From assembly GCF_003425685.1 (NCBI RefSeq), contig NZ_QJKM01000009.1, positions 1 to 64,000 on the forward strand: DNA of 64,000 bases, given 5' to 3'. Each line of letters opens with the position of its first letter. Positions within the stretch are counted from its first letter, which is position 1. This DNA is from Rhizobium terrae. Lineage in GTDB: Bacteria > Pseudomonadota > Alphaproteobacteria > Rhizobiales > Rhizobiaceae. Of the stretch, positions 7,359 to 15,058 are shown in pieces. The notes under the pieces are model-generated. The model had not been told where the DNA came from and did no database searches. It saw only the letters and a list, made by a program, of their open reading frames with translations. The translations under genes were made by a program, and so were the position numbers.

Positions 7359-9539
7359 ATGACCACGCTTACTGTTCCTCGCCGTGGCTTCCTTGCCGGC
7401 GGCGCCGCGGCCGCGGCGGGCCTGACACTTGGCTTTCACCTACCCTTTGGCGGTGACGCTTCTGCACAGTCTGTCACACCTGAAGTCAACGCCTGGGTGG
7501 TTATCAAGCCCGACGACACCGTGGTCGTGCGCATCGCACGCGCCGAAATGGGCCAGGGTACGTTGACTGGTCTTGCGCAACTCGTTGCCGAAGAACTCGA
7601 GTGTGACTGGAACAAGGTGACCTGGGAGTATCCTACTCCAGGCGAGAATGTCAGACGCGGCCGAGTTTGGCAGAATTTTGGCACCGCCGGTAGTCAGGGC
7701 ATACGCCAGTCCAACGACTACGTACGCAAGGGCGGCGCGGCGGCGCGTATGATGCTGGTTCAGGCCGCGGCTAATGAATGGAAGGTGCCGGTCGGCGAAT
7801 GCACAGTCGCCAAGGGCGTCATCACCCATGCGGTCACGGGCCGCTCGACCAGTTATGGCAAGGTTGCAGCGGCGGCTTCCTTATTGACGCCGCCCCCGAC
7901 CGACAGCATCACGTTGAAAGATCCTAAGACCTGGACGATCGCCGGGCAGCCATTAAAGCGTCTGGACACGCCGGAGAAATTGAACGGCCGCCAAATCTAC
8001 AGCATCGATGTGAAGTTGCCGGGCATGCTAAATGCTGCGTTGAAAATCTGTCCGGTGTTCGGCGGCAAGATCAAGAACTTCGATGTCACCCAAATCGAGA
8101 ACATGCCTGGCTTCAAAAAAGCCGTAAGGGTGGGCGATACCGGCGTGGCTGTGATCGCCGACACCTGGTGGCGTGCCAAGACGGCGCTCGACGCGCTGCC
8201 GATCGAATGGGATGAGGGACCGAACAGCAAGGTGCAGCAAGCGGACATTCTTGCGGCACAAACCGAGGGCCTGACGGCCAGCGAGGCTATACTCGGCAGC
8301 AAAAATGGCGACGCGCACGCGGCCCTCGCAAGTGCGCGGCGTACCGTCGAAGCTGTCTATGCTGTACCGCACCAACACCACGTTACTATGGAGCCGATGA
8401 ACGCGACAGCGCTCTGGACGCCCCAAAAATGTGAGGTTTGGACGGCCACTCAAAACGCTGAGGCAGCTCTCGCAACCGCTACGGAGGTTTCTGGCCTGCC
8501 TATCGACAAGAACGAGGTCTATCGGCTGCATTTAGGCGGCGGATTTGGCCGACGTTCATCAAGCCAGGATTTCGTGCGTTACGCGATATTGATCGCAAAA
8601 GAGATGCCCGGCACACCGGTCAAGACCATATGGTCGCGCGAAGAAGACATGACCCACGGCTGGTATCATCCCGCCACGCAATGCCGCTTGATCGCGGGAT
8701 TCGACGACCAGGACAATCTCAACGCGTTGCACATGAGGATCTCCGGTCAATCCATCCTGGCAACCATCAGTCCAGCCCGTCTCCAAAATGGCCGCGATGC
8801 AGCTACATTCCAGGGTCTCAACCCGGAAGGACCGGAAAGCCAGTTGGGGTACACTGTTCCGAACCTGCTGATCGAGCATGCGATGCGAAACTCGCACGTA
8901 CCCGCAGGTTTCTGGCGCGGCGTTAACAATAACCAGAATGCCATCTATCTGGAATGCTTCCTGGATGAACTCGCACATTCGGCGAAACAGGATCCGTTGG
9001 AATTTCGCCGCAAACTGATGGCGAACCATCCTAAACATCGCGCGGTGCTCGATGCCGTTGCAGAAAAGGTCGGTTGGGGTACGCCTCCACCTGCCGGGGT
9101 CTATCGCGGCCTCGCACAGCAGATGGGCTTTGGCAGTTACGTCGCGGCCTGCGCCGAAGTCTCGGTGAGTGACGCCGGAATTTTGAAGATTCATCGCATT
9201 GTCGCGGCAACGGATTGCGGTCATGCCGTCAACCCGCAGCAGATCGCTGCGCAAGTGGAAGGCTCATTCGTCTACGGCCTCACCGCAGCGCTCTATGGAG
9301 AGATCACCATCGCCAATGGCCGCGTTGAGCAGGAGAATTTCGACACCTATCAGATGCTGCGTATGGATGAGATGTTCGACGTCGAAACAATAATCATGCC
9401 ATCAGGCGGCTTTTGGGGCGGTGTGGGTGAGCCGACGATTTTTGTCGCGGCGCCAGCGGTGCTGAACGCCGTCTTTGCTGCAACCGGTATAAGGGTGCGG
9501 CAGGTTCCGCTATCGAAAACCAGCTTAAAGAAGGCGTAA
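7359..9539 (+). CDS. iorB: Molybdopterin-binding large subunit, IorB type, TAT-exported
   Basis: A 726-residue catalytic subunit of the xanthine dehydrogenase/aldehyde oxidase family. I start it at the ATG at 7359, which has GGGAGGA four bases upstream. A twin-arginine signal follows (PRRGFLAGGAAAAAGLTLGF), so the complex is probably exported folded. Motifs include RIARAEMGQGTLTGLAQLVA, the molybdopterin loop HLGGGFGRRSSSQDF, and the C-terminal GVGEPTIFVAAPAV with the catalytic glutamate. Isoquinoline oxidoreductases and cytochrome-linked aldehyde dehydrogenases share this layout. No XdhC-like or CoxD-like maturation gene is nearby. The gene is followed by a small cytochrome c that could accept its electrons. 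Confidence 0.92.
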   Translation: MTTLTVPRRGFLAGGAAAAAGLTLGFHLPFGGDASAQSVTPEVNAWVVIKPDDTVVVRIARAEMGQGTLTGLAQLVAEELECDWNKVTWEYPTPGENVRRGRVWQNFGTAGSQGIRQSNDYVRKGGAAARMMLVQAAANEWKVPVGECTVAKGVITHAVTGRSTSYGKVAAAASLLTPPPTDSITLKDPKTWTIAGQPLKRLDTPEKLNGRQIYSIDVKLPGMLNAALKICPVFGGKIKNFDVTQIENMPGFKKAVRVGDTGVAVIADTWWRAKTALDALPIEWDEGPNSKVQQADILAAQTEGLTASEAILGSKNGDAHAALASARRTVEAVYAVPHQHHVTMEPMNATALWTPQKCEVWTATQNAEAALATATEVSGLPIDKNEVYRLHLGGGFGRRSSSQDFVRYAILIAKEMPGTPVKTIWSREEDMTHGWYHPATQCRLIAGFDDQDNLNALHMRISGQSILATISPARLQNGRDAATFQGLNPEGPESQLGYTVPNLLIEHAMRNSHVPAGFWRGVNNNQNAIYLECFLDELAHSAKQDPLEFRRKLMANHPKHRAVLDAVAEKVGWGTPPPAGVYRGLAQQMGFGSYVAACAEVSVSDAGILKIHRIVAATDCGHAVNPQQIAAQVEGSFVYGLTAALYGEITIANGRVEQENFDTYQMLRMDEMFDVETIIMPSGGFWGGVGEPTIFVAAPAVLNAVFAATGIRVRQVPLSKTSLKKA

Positions 9540-9572
9540 GCGCTCCAACCCGTCGCAAAGTGAGTGGCATCG

Positions 9573-9893
9573 ATGAAGTGGGTGCGGCGCATGAGGGAAG
9601 TTTGGATCTCAACAGCTCTTCTGGTGGCGTCATCTCCTGCTATGGGGCAGCCGGCGGTTAGCCCGCCGGCGGCGCCTCCGGGCGCATCATCCTGCTCGGG
9701 TTGTCATGCGCGGTCAGCCAACGGCCATTCCATCCCTTCGTTACAGGGTCTTTCTGCGCCCGATATCCTTGGTGCTCTGCAAGCTTTCCGCAATGGCGAA
9801 CGCGAAGCAACGGTCATGGGGCGTATTGCCAAGGGATTTACCGATGGCGAGATGCGGGCAATTGCGGAATGGCTGGCAAGGGGAGACGAATGA
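9573..9893 (+). CDS. Small periplasmic monoheme c-type cytochrome
   Basis: A 106-residue class I cytochrome with a signal peptide (EVWISTALLVASSPAMG) and one heme site, CSGCHARSANGHS. A later IMG or VMGRIAKGF methionine is a candidate axial ligand. The start is taken as ATG 9573; a GTG at 9564 and an ATG at 9591 are alternatives. Its stop overlaps the flavoprotein start (ATGA), so the two are coupled like the FccA/FccB subunits of flavocytochrome c sulfide dehydrogenase. It begins only 33 bases after iorB, so it may equally serve the molybdenum enzyme. Confidence 0.88.
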   Translation: MKWVRRMREVWISTALLVASSPAMGQPAVSPPAAPPGASSCSGCHARSANGHSIPSLQGLSAPDILGALQAFRNGEREATVMGRIAKGFTDGEMRAIAEWLARGDE

Positions 9894-11158
9894 CACGAGC
9901 TTCCTTCAGTCGTCGTGCGGTGCTTCGGACGGGCGTGGTCCTCAGCGCGGCCGCGGCGCTGGCGCGGCCCGCGATTGCGCAGTCGGCTGGCCACGTCGTG
10001 GTAATCGGCGGCGGCTTCGCGGGGGCAACCTGCGCACGCGAACTTAACCGCGGTGGCCTCAACGTGACACTGGTGGAGCCAGCGGCAACCTATACGGCGT
10101 GCCCGTTCAGCAACGGAGTCCTTGCCGGCTTGCGACCGCTGTCGCGGCAGCAGTTCACCTATGACGCACTCAAGAAGGAGGGTTTGGCGGTTGTCGCGCA
10201 GCGTGCCACAAGGATTGACGGGCAGGAGAGGCGCGTCTCGCTCTCGGATGGTACAACGCTAGGGTATGACCGCCTCGTGCTAGCGCCCGGAATCGACCTG
10301 CGGTACGACGCACTGCCAGGCTATACGGAAGACGTCGCACAGATCATGCCGCACGCTTGGAAAGCAGGTGAGCAGACTTCGCTGCTGCGCGGCCAGCTCG
10401 AAGCGATGCCGGATGGCGGAACGGTGATAATCTCCGTGCCGGCAAATCCCTACCGGTGTCCGCCAGGCCCATACGAGCGAGCGAGCCTGGTTGCCTATTA
10501 TCTCAAAATCCAAAAGCCGCGCGCAAAGCTTATCGTCCTTGATGCCAAAGACAGCTTCTCAAAGCAGGGACTGTTTCAGGGGGCGTGGAAGGCGCTTTAT
10601 CCAAACCTCGAGTGGGTTTCGATGTCATCGGGGGGGAAGGTCATCGAGGTTGATGTGAGGCAGAGGATGCTGGTCACCGAGTTCGGCCGCCACAAGGCAG
10701 ATGTTGCCAATGTCATTCCGCCGCAGCATGCGGGTGAGGTCGCCGTTCTTGCCGGCACTGCCGACCGCACCGGTTGGTGTCCGATCGATCCGGTCACCTT
10801 CGAATCGCGACAGCAGCCGGGCATTCATATCATTGGTGATGCCTGCATCGCTGGTAGCATGCCAAAATCGGCGTTCTCAGCAAATGCGCAAGCGAAAGTC
10901 TGTGCTGCAGCGATCATAAATCTGCTCAGGGGCCAGGCACCGCAGACGCCGAAATTGATCAATACCTGCTACAGTCTGGTTGCACCCGATTATGGCATAA
11001 CGGTCGCGGGTGTCTATCAGCCCGTCAACGGCGTATTGACTGACGTGGAAGGGGCAGGGGGTGTCAGCCCCGCAGATGGCTCAGCCTCCCTTCGCTCCTT
11101 GGAAGCCTCATACGCCGATGCCTGGTTCAGAACTATTACGGATGAAGTCTTTGGCTAG
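9890..11158 (+). CDS. soxF: FccB/SoxF-type flavoprotein of sulfide dehydrogenase
   Basis: A 422-residue FAD enzyme with a TAT signal (SRRAVLRTGVVLSAAAALARP). The dinucleotide fold is HVVVIGGGFAGATCARELNR, and the second FAD contact is PGIHIIGDACIAGSMPKSAF. Cysteines sit where the redox-active pair of flavocytochrome c is expected (NPYRCPPGPYERA and GWCPIDP). The family oxidises sulfide to sulfur and donates electrons to its cytochrome subunit in the periplasm. The start at 9890 overlaps the cytochrome stop. Longer in-frame extensions read through that cytochrome gene and were rejected. The soxF symbol reflects the sox neighbourhood. Confidence 0.88.
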   Translation: MTRASFSRRAVLRTGVVLSAAAALARPAIAQSAGHVVVIGGGFAGATCARELNRGGLNVTLVEPAATYTACPFSNGVLAGLRPLSRQQFTYDALKKEGLAVVAQRATRIDGQERRVSLSDGTTLGYDRLVLAPGIDLRYDALPGYTEDVAQIMPHAWKAGEQTSLLRGQLEAMPDGGTVIISVPANPYRCPPGPYERASLVAYYLKIQKPRAKLIVLDAKDSFSKQGLFQGAWKALYPNLEWVSMSSGGKVIEVDVRQRMLVTEFGRHKADVANVIPPQHAGEVAVLAGTADRTGWCPIDPVTFESRQQPGIHIIGDACIAGSMPKSAFSANAQAKVCAAAIINLLRGQAPQTPKLINTCYSLVAPDYGITVAGVYQPVNGVLTDVEGAGGVSPADGSASLRSLEASYADAWFRTITDEVFG

Positions 11159-11594
11159 ATCGCTGTTCCTGATCGCCGCCCTCCTCGTCGCCTCGCCCGC
11201 GATAGCGCAGCTGCGCGCTTTCATTGTCGTCGGCGACGCCATTCCTCAATCGTTGACAGGAAAAGCCGGCGATGCCGCGCGCGGCCGCACCGTTGTTACC
11301 GACCGCCAGAAGGGGCTTTGCCTGCTGTGCCATACAGGGCCGTTCCCGGAACAGCGGTTTCAGGGCGATCTCGCGCCCGATCTTCGCGGCGCCGGCAGCC
11401 GGTGGGATGAGGGGCAGTTGCGATTGCGTCTGGTGGACAGCAGCAAAGTCAATCCGTCGACTATCATGCCGGCCTATTATCGTGTCGACGGTCTGAACCG
11501 CGTCGCAGGCTCTTGGCAGAATAGGCCTGTGCTGTCCGCTGACGAAGTTGAGGATGTTGTAGCCTTCCTGATGACGTTGAGGGATCCGCCATGA
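11142..11594 (+). CDS. soxX: Sulfur-oxidation cytochrome SoxX
   Basis: A 150-residue monoheme cytochrome with a signal peptide (LARSLFLIAALLVASPAIAQ). The heme site CLLCHTGPFPEQRFQGDLAP and the distal methionine region NPSTIMPAYYRVDGLNRV are typical of SoxX, the partner of SoxA in thiosulfate:SoxY conjugation. The start at 11142 overlaps the flavoprotein by 17 bases; a TTG at 11151 is possible. Its stop overlaps the soxY start by four bases, so translation is coupled. Confidence 0.92.
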   Translation: MKSLARSLFLIAALLVASPAIAQLRAFIVVGDAIPQSLTGKAGDAARGRTVVTDRQKGLCLLCHTGPFPEQRFQGDLAPDLRGAGSRWDEGQLRLRLVDSSKVNPSTIMPAYYRVDGLNRVAGSWQNRPVLSADEVEDVVAFLMTLRDPP

Positions 11595-12049
11595 CGGGGA
11601 GATCATTTCAGCCAAAACTCTCCCGCCGCGCTGTGCTGACGGGCTGCCTTGCACTGATCGCCGCGCGGCCGGCGCGTGCCACGACGGAGGCGATGCGCGA
11701 TGCCATCCGCCATTTTACCGGCAGTGCCGAGATCAAGGCGGGCCGCGTGAAGATGGACATTCCGCCACTCGTAGAGAACGGCAATTCCGTGCCGCTTGCG
11801 ATCACCGTCGAAAGCCCAATGGAAAAAGACGACTTCGTCCAGGCGATTGCGGTGTTTAACGAGAAGAACCCCCAGCCGAACATCGGCATATTCCATCTGA
11901 GTTCTCGTTCCGGCCGTGCGTTCGTATCAACCCGCATCCGGCTCGGAGATTCCCAAAACATCACAGCGATAGCGCAAATGAGCGATGGCAGTTTTTGGTC
12001 CGGCTCGGTTGAGTTGATCGTAACCCTTCCGGCGTGTGCGGAGAATTGA
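11591..12049 (+). CDS. soxY: Sulfur-carrier subunit SoxY with atypical tail
   Basis: A 152-residue carrier with a twin-arginine signal (PKLSRRAVLTGCLALIAARP) consistent with co-export with SoxZ. The body matches SoxY (GRVKMDIPPLVENGNSVPLA, IRLGDSQNITAIAQMSDG). Canonical SoxY ends in a flexible GGCGG arm whose cysteine carries the sulfur. Here the protein ends in ACAEN: the cysteine is retained third from the last residues but the flanking glycines are gone. This could alter mobility or client choice. The gene overlaps soxX by four bases and is two bases from soxZ. Confidence 0.9.
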   Translation: MTGRSFQPKLSRRAVLTGCLALIAARPARATTEAMRDAIRHFTGSAEIKAGRVKMDIPPLVENGNSVPLAITVESPMEKDDFVQAIAVFNEKNPQPNIGIFHLSSRSGRAFVSTRIRLGDSQNITAIAQMSDGSFWSGSVELIVTLPACAEN

Positions 12050-12050
12050 C

Positions 12051-12368
12051 ATGGCTCGTATCTTGATCAACCTGCCGAAGGCGAAGCGGGGTGAGATCGT
12101 CGAGATCAGGACACTGATTCAGCATCCCATGGAAACGGGCTATCGCCCAAAAGGGGATGGCACGTCATTCCCGCGCGACATCATCAGGAATTTCGTCTGC
12201 GAGCTAGATCAGATTGAGATTTTTCGTGCTGATCTTTTTCCGGCAATTGCAGCAAATCCATTCATCGCGTTTACGGTCAAGGCAGAAGAAGGTGGCACCA
12301 TGACCTTCTCCTGGATCGATGACCTCGGCATGTCACAAACTGAAACCGTCGATTTCATCGTCGAATGA
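12051..12368 (+). CDS. soxZ: Sulfur-carrier complex subunit SoxZ
   Basis: A 105-residue SoxZ, without a signal of its own, expected to travel with SoxY through the TAT system. The conserved start ARILINLPKAKRGEIVEIRT, the motif IQHPMETGYR and the C-terminal FSWIDDLGMSQTET are diagnostic. The ATG at 12051 lies one base after the soxY stop. The stop overlaps soxA by ATGA. SoxZ scaffolds SoxY in the periplasm during sulfur oxidation. Confidence 0.95.
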   Translation: MARILINLPKAKRGEIVEIRTLIQHPMETGYRPKGDGTSFPRDIIRNFVCELDQIEIFRADLFPAIAANPFIAFTVKAEEGGTMTFSWIDDLGMSQTETVDFIVE

Positions 12369-13147
12369 TGTCCACCGTCTTCTTCAACTCCATGCTGCTA
12401 TGGGCGATGGCGGTTTCTACCCTCATCGCAGCGGCCCAGACAACAGACCTCCGACGGTCCGGCTTTGAAGACATGAGCAGGGAGTCGCAGGCGATGCAAC
12501 GCGACGATACATCTAATCCTGGCATGTTTGCTGTCTTGGAGGGACAAGAATTATGGAGGGCGAAAGTCGGCAGCTCAAGGGCGTCTTGTGCGGATTGCCA
12601 CCAAAATGCCGAGGTCAGCATGAGAGGCGTGGCCGCGCGCTATCCGTCCTTCAGCACAGCTCGAAATGCGCCGATCGATCTGCAGGGACAGATCAATCTT
12701 TGCCGGGAGACCCGTCAGAAGGCGCCGCCGCTTCCGCTTGAAAGTTCGGAACTGCTCGCGCTCGCGGCCTATGTTTCCATACAGTCGCGAGGTATACCCA
12801 TTACGCAGCCGGACGATGTGCGACTGGAGCCGTCGCGAAGACAAGGCGAGGCGCTCTACTACCTGCGACAGGGACAGCTCAATTTCTCCTGCGCTAACTG
12901 TCATGACGATCATGCAGGGCAGCGCCTAGCGGGCTCGCTGATTCCGCAGGGGCATCCGACTGGTTATCCGCTCTATAGATTGGAGTGGCAGCGTATCGGA
13001 TCGTTGCAACGACGGCTGCGCGGATGCCTTATCGGGATCCGCGCAGAGCCCTACGCCTATGGCGCCGAAGAATATATCGCGCTGGAGTTGTTCCTGATGT
13101 CCCGGGCGCGAGGGATGGCCATCGAGACACCCGCGATTAGACCATAG
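12365..13147 (+). CDS. soxA: Diheme SoxA, L-cysteine S-thiosulfotransferase subunit
   Basis: A 260-residue diheme cytochrome with an N-terminal signal peptide. Two heme sites are visible, CADCHQNAEVSMRG in the first domain and CANCHDDHAGQRLAG in the second. The active-site cysteine lies in RRLRGCLIGIRAEPYAYGAE, matching the SoxA pattern R-x-C...RAEP...G-x-E-Y. With SoxX it would join a sulfur substrate to the SoxY cysteine. It is the last gene of the co-directional run that begins at iorA. No soxB, soxC or soxD follows. Confidence 0.95.
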   Translation: MMSTVFFNSMLLWAMAVSTLIAAAQTTDLRRSGFEDMSRESQAMQRDDTSNPGMFAVLEGQELWRAKVGSSRASCADCHQNAEVSMRGVAARYPSFSTARNAPIDLQGQINLCRETRQKAPPLPLESSELLALAAYVSIQSRGIPITQPDDVRLEPSRRQGEALYYLRQGQLNFSCANCHDDHAGQRLAGSLIPQGHPTGYPLYRLEWQRIGSLQRRLRGCLIGIRAEPYAYGAEEYIALELFLMSRARGMAIETPAIRP

Positions 13148-13216
13148 CCGACCAAACAAAGCGTGCTGTCGACACGATAGCCCGTGGTCAGGATAACAAT
13201 CGCCACACAATAAGGG

Positions 13217-13738
13217 CTACTGTCTTTTGCCCGACGCCTCGAATTGCTTGAGATAGGCTATCAGGTCTGTGACCTGGTCCGGGTTCTTGATCCCCGCATA
13301 GATCATTTTGGTGCCAGGAATTTTGATCCTTGGGTTGGTTACAAATTCACGAAAGCTTTCGTCGGTCCAGACGATGCCGGCGTTTTTATTTGCAGCCGAA
13401 TAGGCGTAGCCTTCCACCGTACCACTGGTGCGTCCGAAAAGCCCGTTGAGATGGGGGCCCGTCACGTTGCGGGCGGTCTCCCCGACTTGATGACAGCCTC
13501 GACACTGGACGAATACTCGCTCACCGGCCTCGGCATTCTGCGCTCGTGTGGTCTCCGATTGTAAAACGAGCGCGCAGAGCGAAACGGCCGCCAACCGCCA
13601 AATCCTTTCGCCTATCGCGAAAACTGCTCTACGAAACGAAGTGTTCGGCGACAGTCCATTAAATGGATGTGCGGATTGAGCCTCGAAACGCTGGATAACC
13701 GCTGGAACTGAGTTCTCATTCTTTTTTTGCGCTGCCAT
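13217..13738 (-). CDS. Cytochrome c (class I, cytochrome c2-like)
   Basis: A 173-residue cytochrome, convergent with soxA. The start at ATG 13738 has GAGAG upstream. An N-terminal hydrophobic stretch (WRLAAVSLCALVLQSE) after a long polar leader may be a signal peptide or membrane anchor. The heme site is CRGCHQVGETARNVTGPHLN, followed by GLFGRTSGTVEGYAYSAANK. The distal methionine is in PGTKMIYAGIKNPDQV. This pattern matches mobile cytochrome c2/c550. It is a plausible electron carrier between the Sox and molybdenum enzymes and a terminal oxidase. The long leader of about 45 residues before the hydrophobic stretch is unusual. Confidence 0.87.
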   Translation of the reverse strand: MAAQKKNENSVPAVIQRFEAQSAHPFNGLSPNTSFRRAVFAIGERIWRLAAVSLCALVLQSETTRAQNAEAGERVFVQCRGCHQVGETARNVTGPHLNGLFGRTSGTVEGYAYSAANKNAGIVWTDESFREFVTNPRIKIPGTKMIYAGIKNPDQVTDLIAYLKQFEASGKRQ

Positions 13739-14029
13739 GTCTGCTCTCTCATTATAAGTCGGGCCATTTGGCGGACGTGTCGCGATGAGTTTCCCGTTCC
13801 AGCCAATTTGGGGATGGTACAATGGGATTGTCGCAGAATTGTCCCATCACATGGGGAACTTGTCACAAAATGTAATAAGGTCATGGTTCCCCCGCAGACT
13901 GCAACGGAGCCACCGACTAGAGCGTAGGGCAGATTTTGTGAATCCTCCGATTCCATCGGCTTCGAATTTATGATTTCACATCTTGAGCTCCCGCTTCCGT
14001 TGCTACTCGCAGCGAGAGGGCGAAGCGCC

Positions 14030-14764
14030 TCAGACGCTCGGCCTGTCTTCCTGGCCTGAAGTGAGTTTGTAAAAGCGTCTGATCGACAGATGCGAAGAAC
14101 GAATGTCAAGATTGATCGCCCGCCGCGCAGCAGCGCGGTCTCGCCGCGCGACTGCGTCGATGACGTCGCTGTGGATGCGAACGCCATTGTCGAAAATCCG
14201 CCCGAAAAGCGCCTCGTCCCTGCGGGCCGACGCGACGATTGGTCCAGTGCGGAGCCAAAGGGTAGAGATGATGTCGAGCAGCTGCGGATAGCCGCCCGCA
14301 CGGTAGAGCTCGAAATGAAAGGCCTGGTTGCCGCCAAGCGCCGCATCGAGATCCCGGACCTCCAGCGCCTCTGCGATAGCCTGGTTATGGCGCCTTAGAG
14401 CATCGATGAGAACGGAGTTCTTCGGTGCGCTGGCCGCACGTTCGGCCGCGTAGCCTTCGAGCTGCATGCGGACCCGAATGTAATTCTCATGATCCGATGC
14501 AACGTATGGGGCAATACGAAGCATCCGCGGTCCCGATTGTTCAATCGCGCGTTCCGCGATCAAGCGCGCCACCGCCTCACGTACCGGCATCGCGCTGGTG
14601 CCAAGCACCTCCGCCAGGCCGCGGATCGATATTTGTTCGCCGGGAAGGAACTCACCTTTCAGAAGGCCAAGTCTGAGGCTTTGGTAGACGCGCTCCTGAA
14701 CAGTTGTCACATCGACCGGCGTAAGCGCGCGCTGGCTCTTGTACTTGGCTTCAACAGTATTCAC
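14030..14764 (-). CDS. GntR-family regulator, FadR/FCD type
   Basis: A 244-residue regulator with an N-terminal winged helix (YQSLRLGLLKGEFLPGEQIS, then LAEVLGTSAMPVREAVARL) and a C-terminal all-helical FCD domain with metal-binding candidates (FHFELYRAGG, RIHSDVIDAVARRD). Such proteins usually repress catabolic operons and release on binding an organic acid. It is divergent from the Liv-type transporter operon. The 294-base gap between them holds a 32-bp near-palindrome that is the probable operator. Confidence 0.93.
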   Translation of the reverse strand: MNTVEAKYKSQRALTPVDVTTVQERVYQSLRLGLLKGEFLPGEQISIRGLAEVLGTSAMPVREAVARLIAERAIEQSGPRMLRIAPYVASDHENYIRVRMQLEGYAAERAASAPKNSVLIDALRRHNQAIAEALEVRDLDAALGGNQAFHFELYRAGGYPQLLDIISTLWLRTGPIVASARRDEALFGRIFDNGVRIHSDVIDAVARRDRAAARRAINLDIRSSHLSIRRFYKLTSGQEDRPSV

Positions 14765-14908
14765 GTGCTCGGGGCCTCGTTGGGCTGCGTCAAAGGGATG
14801 GCTAATGTCCGCCCGGAATCAAAAAGATGATCTGGTGTTGGGGTCACACCTCCAAGCGCTTTTATGTCCTATTCAGCCCCTAGGCAACCAGCGGCCTGAA
14901 GCTGAGGT

Positions 14909-14940
14909 GATATTGGATGTGTGATCACATATCTAATATC
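14909..14940. promoter_or_regulatory. 32-bp near-perfect palindrome, probable GntR operator
   Basis: Sixteen-base arms centred between 14924 and 14925 match at 14 of 16 positions. The core is TGTGATCACA and the outer ends are GATATT and AATATC. It lies between the divergent GntR gene and the substrate-binding protein gene at 15059, the usual place for an autoregulated FCD-family operator. The assignment to this regulator is an inference from position. Confidence 0.7.
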
Positions 14941-15058
14941 TTTACAGCCAGCTCGTGTTATGTTTAGATCCCCATCGTGCCCAGGAGGGCTTTCCGGAAG
15001 AGCAGCTCGACCGGTGGCAGTGGCACGCACACAGACATCATCTGGGAGGAGACCGAAT

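Noticed and set aside
9701-9889. N-terminal extension of the FccB-like protein
   Set aside because: It overlaps the cytochrome gene out of frame, and the TAT signal begins right at the ATG at 9890.
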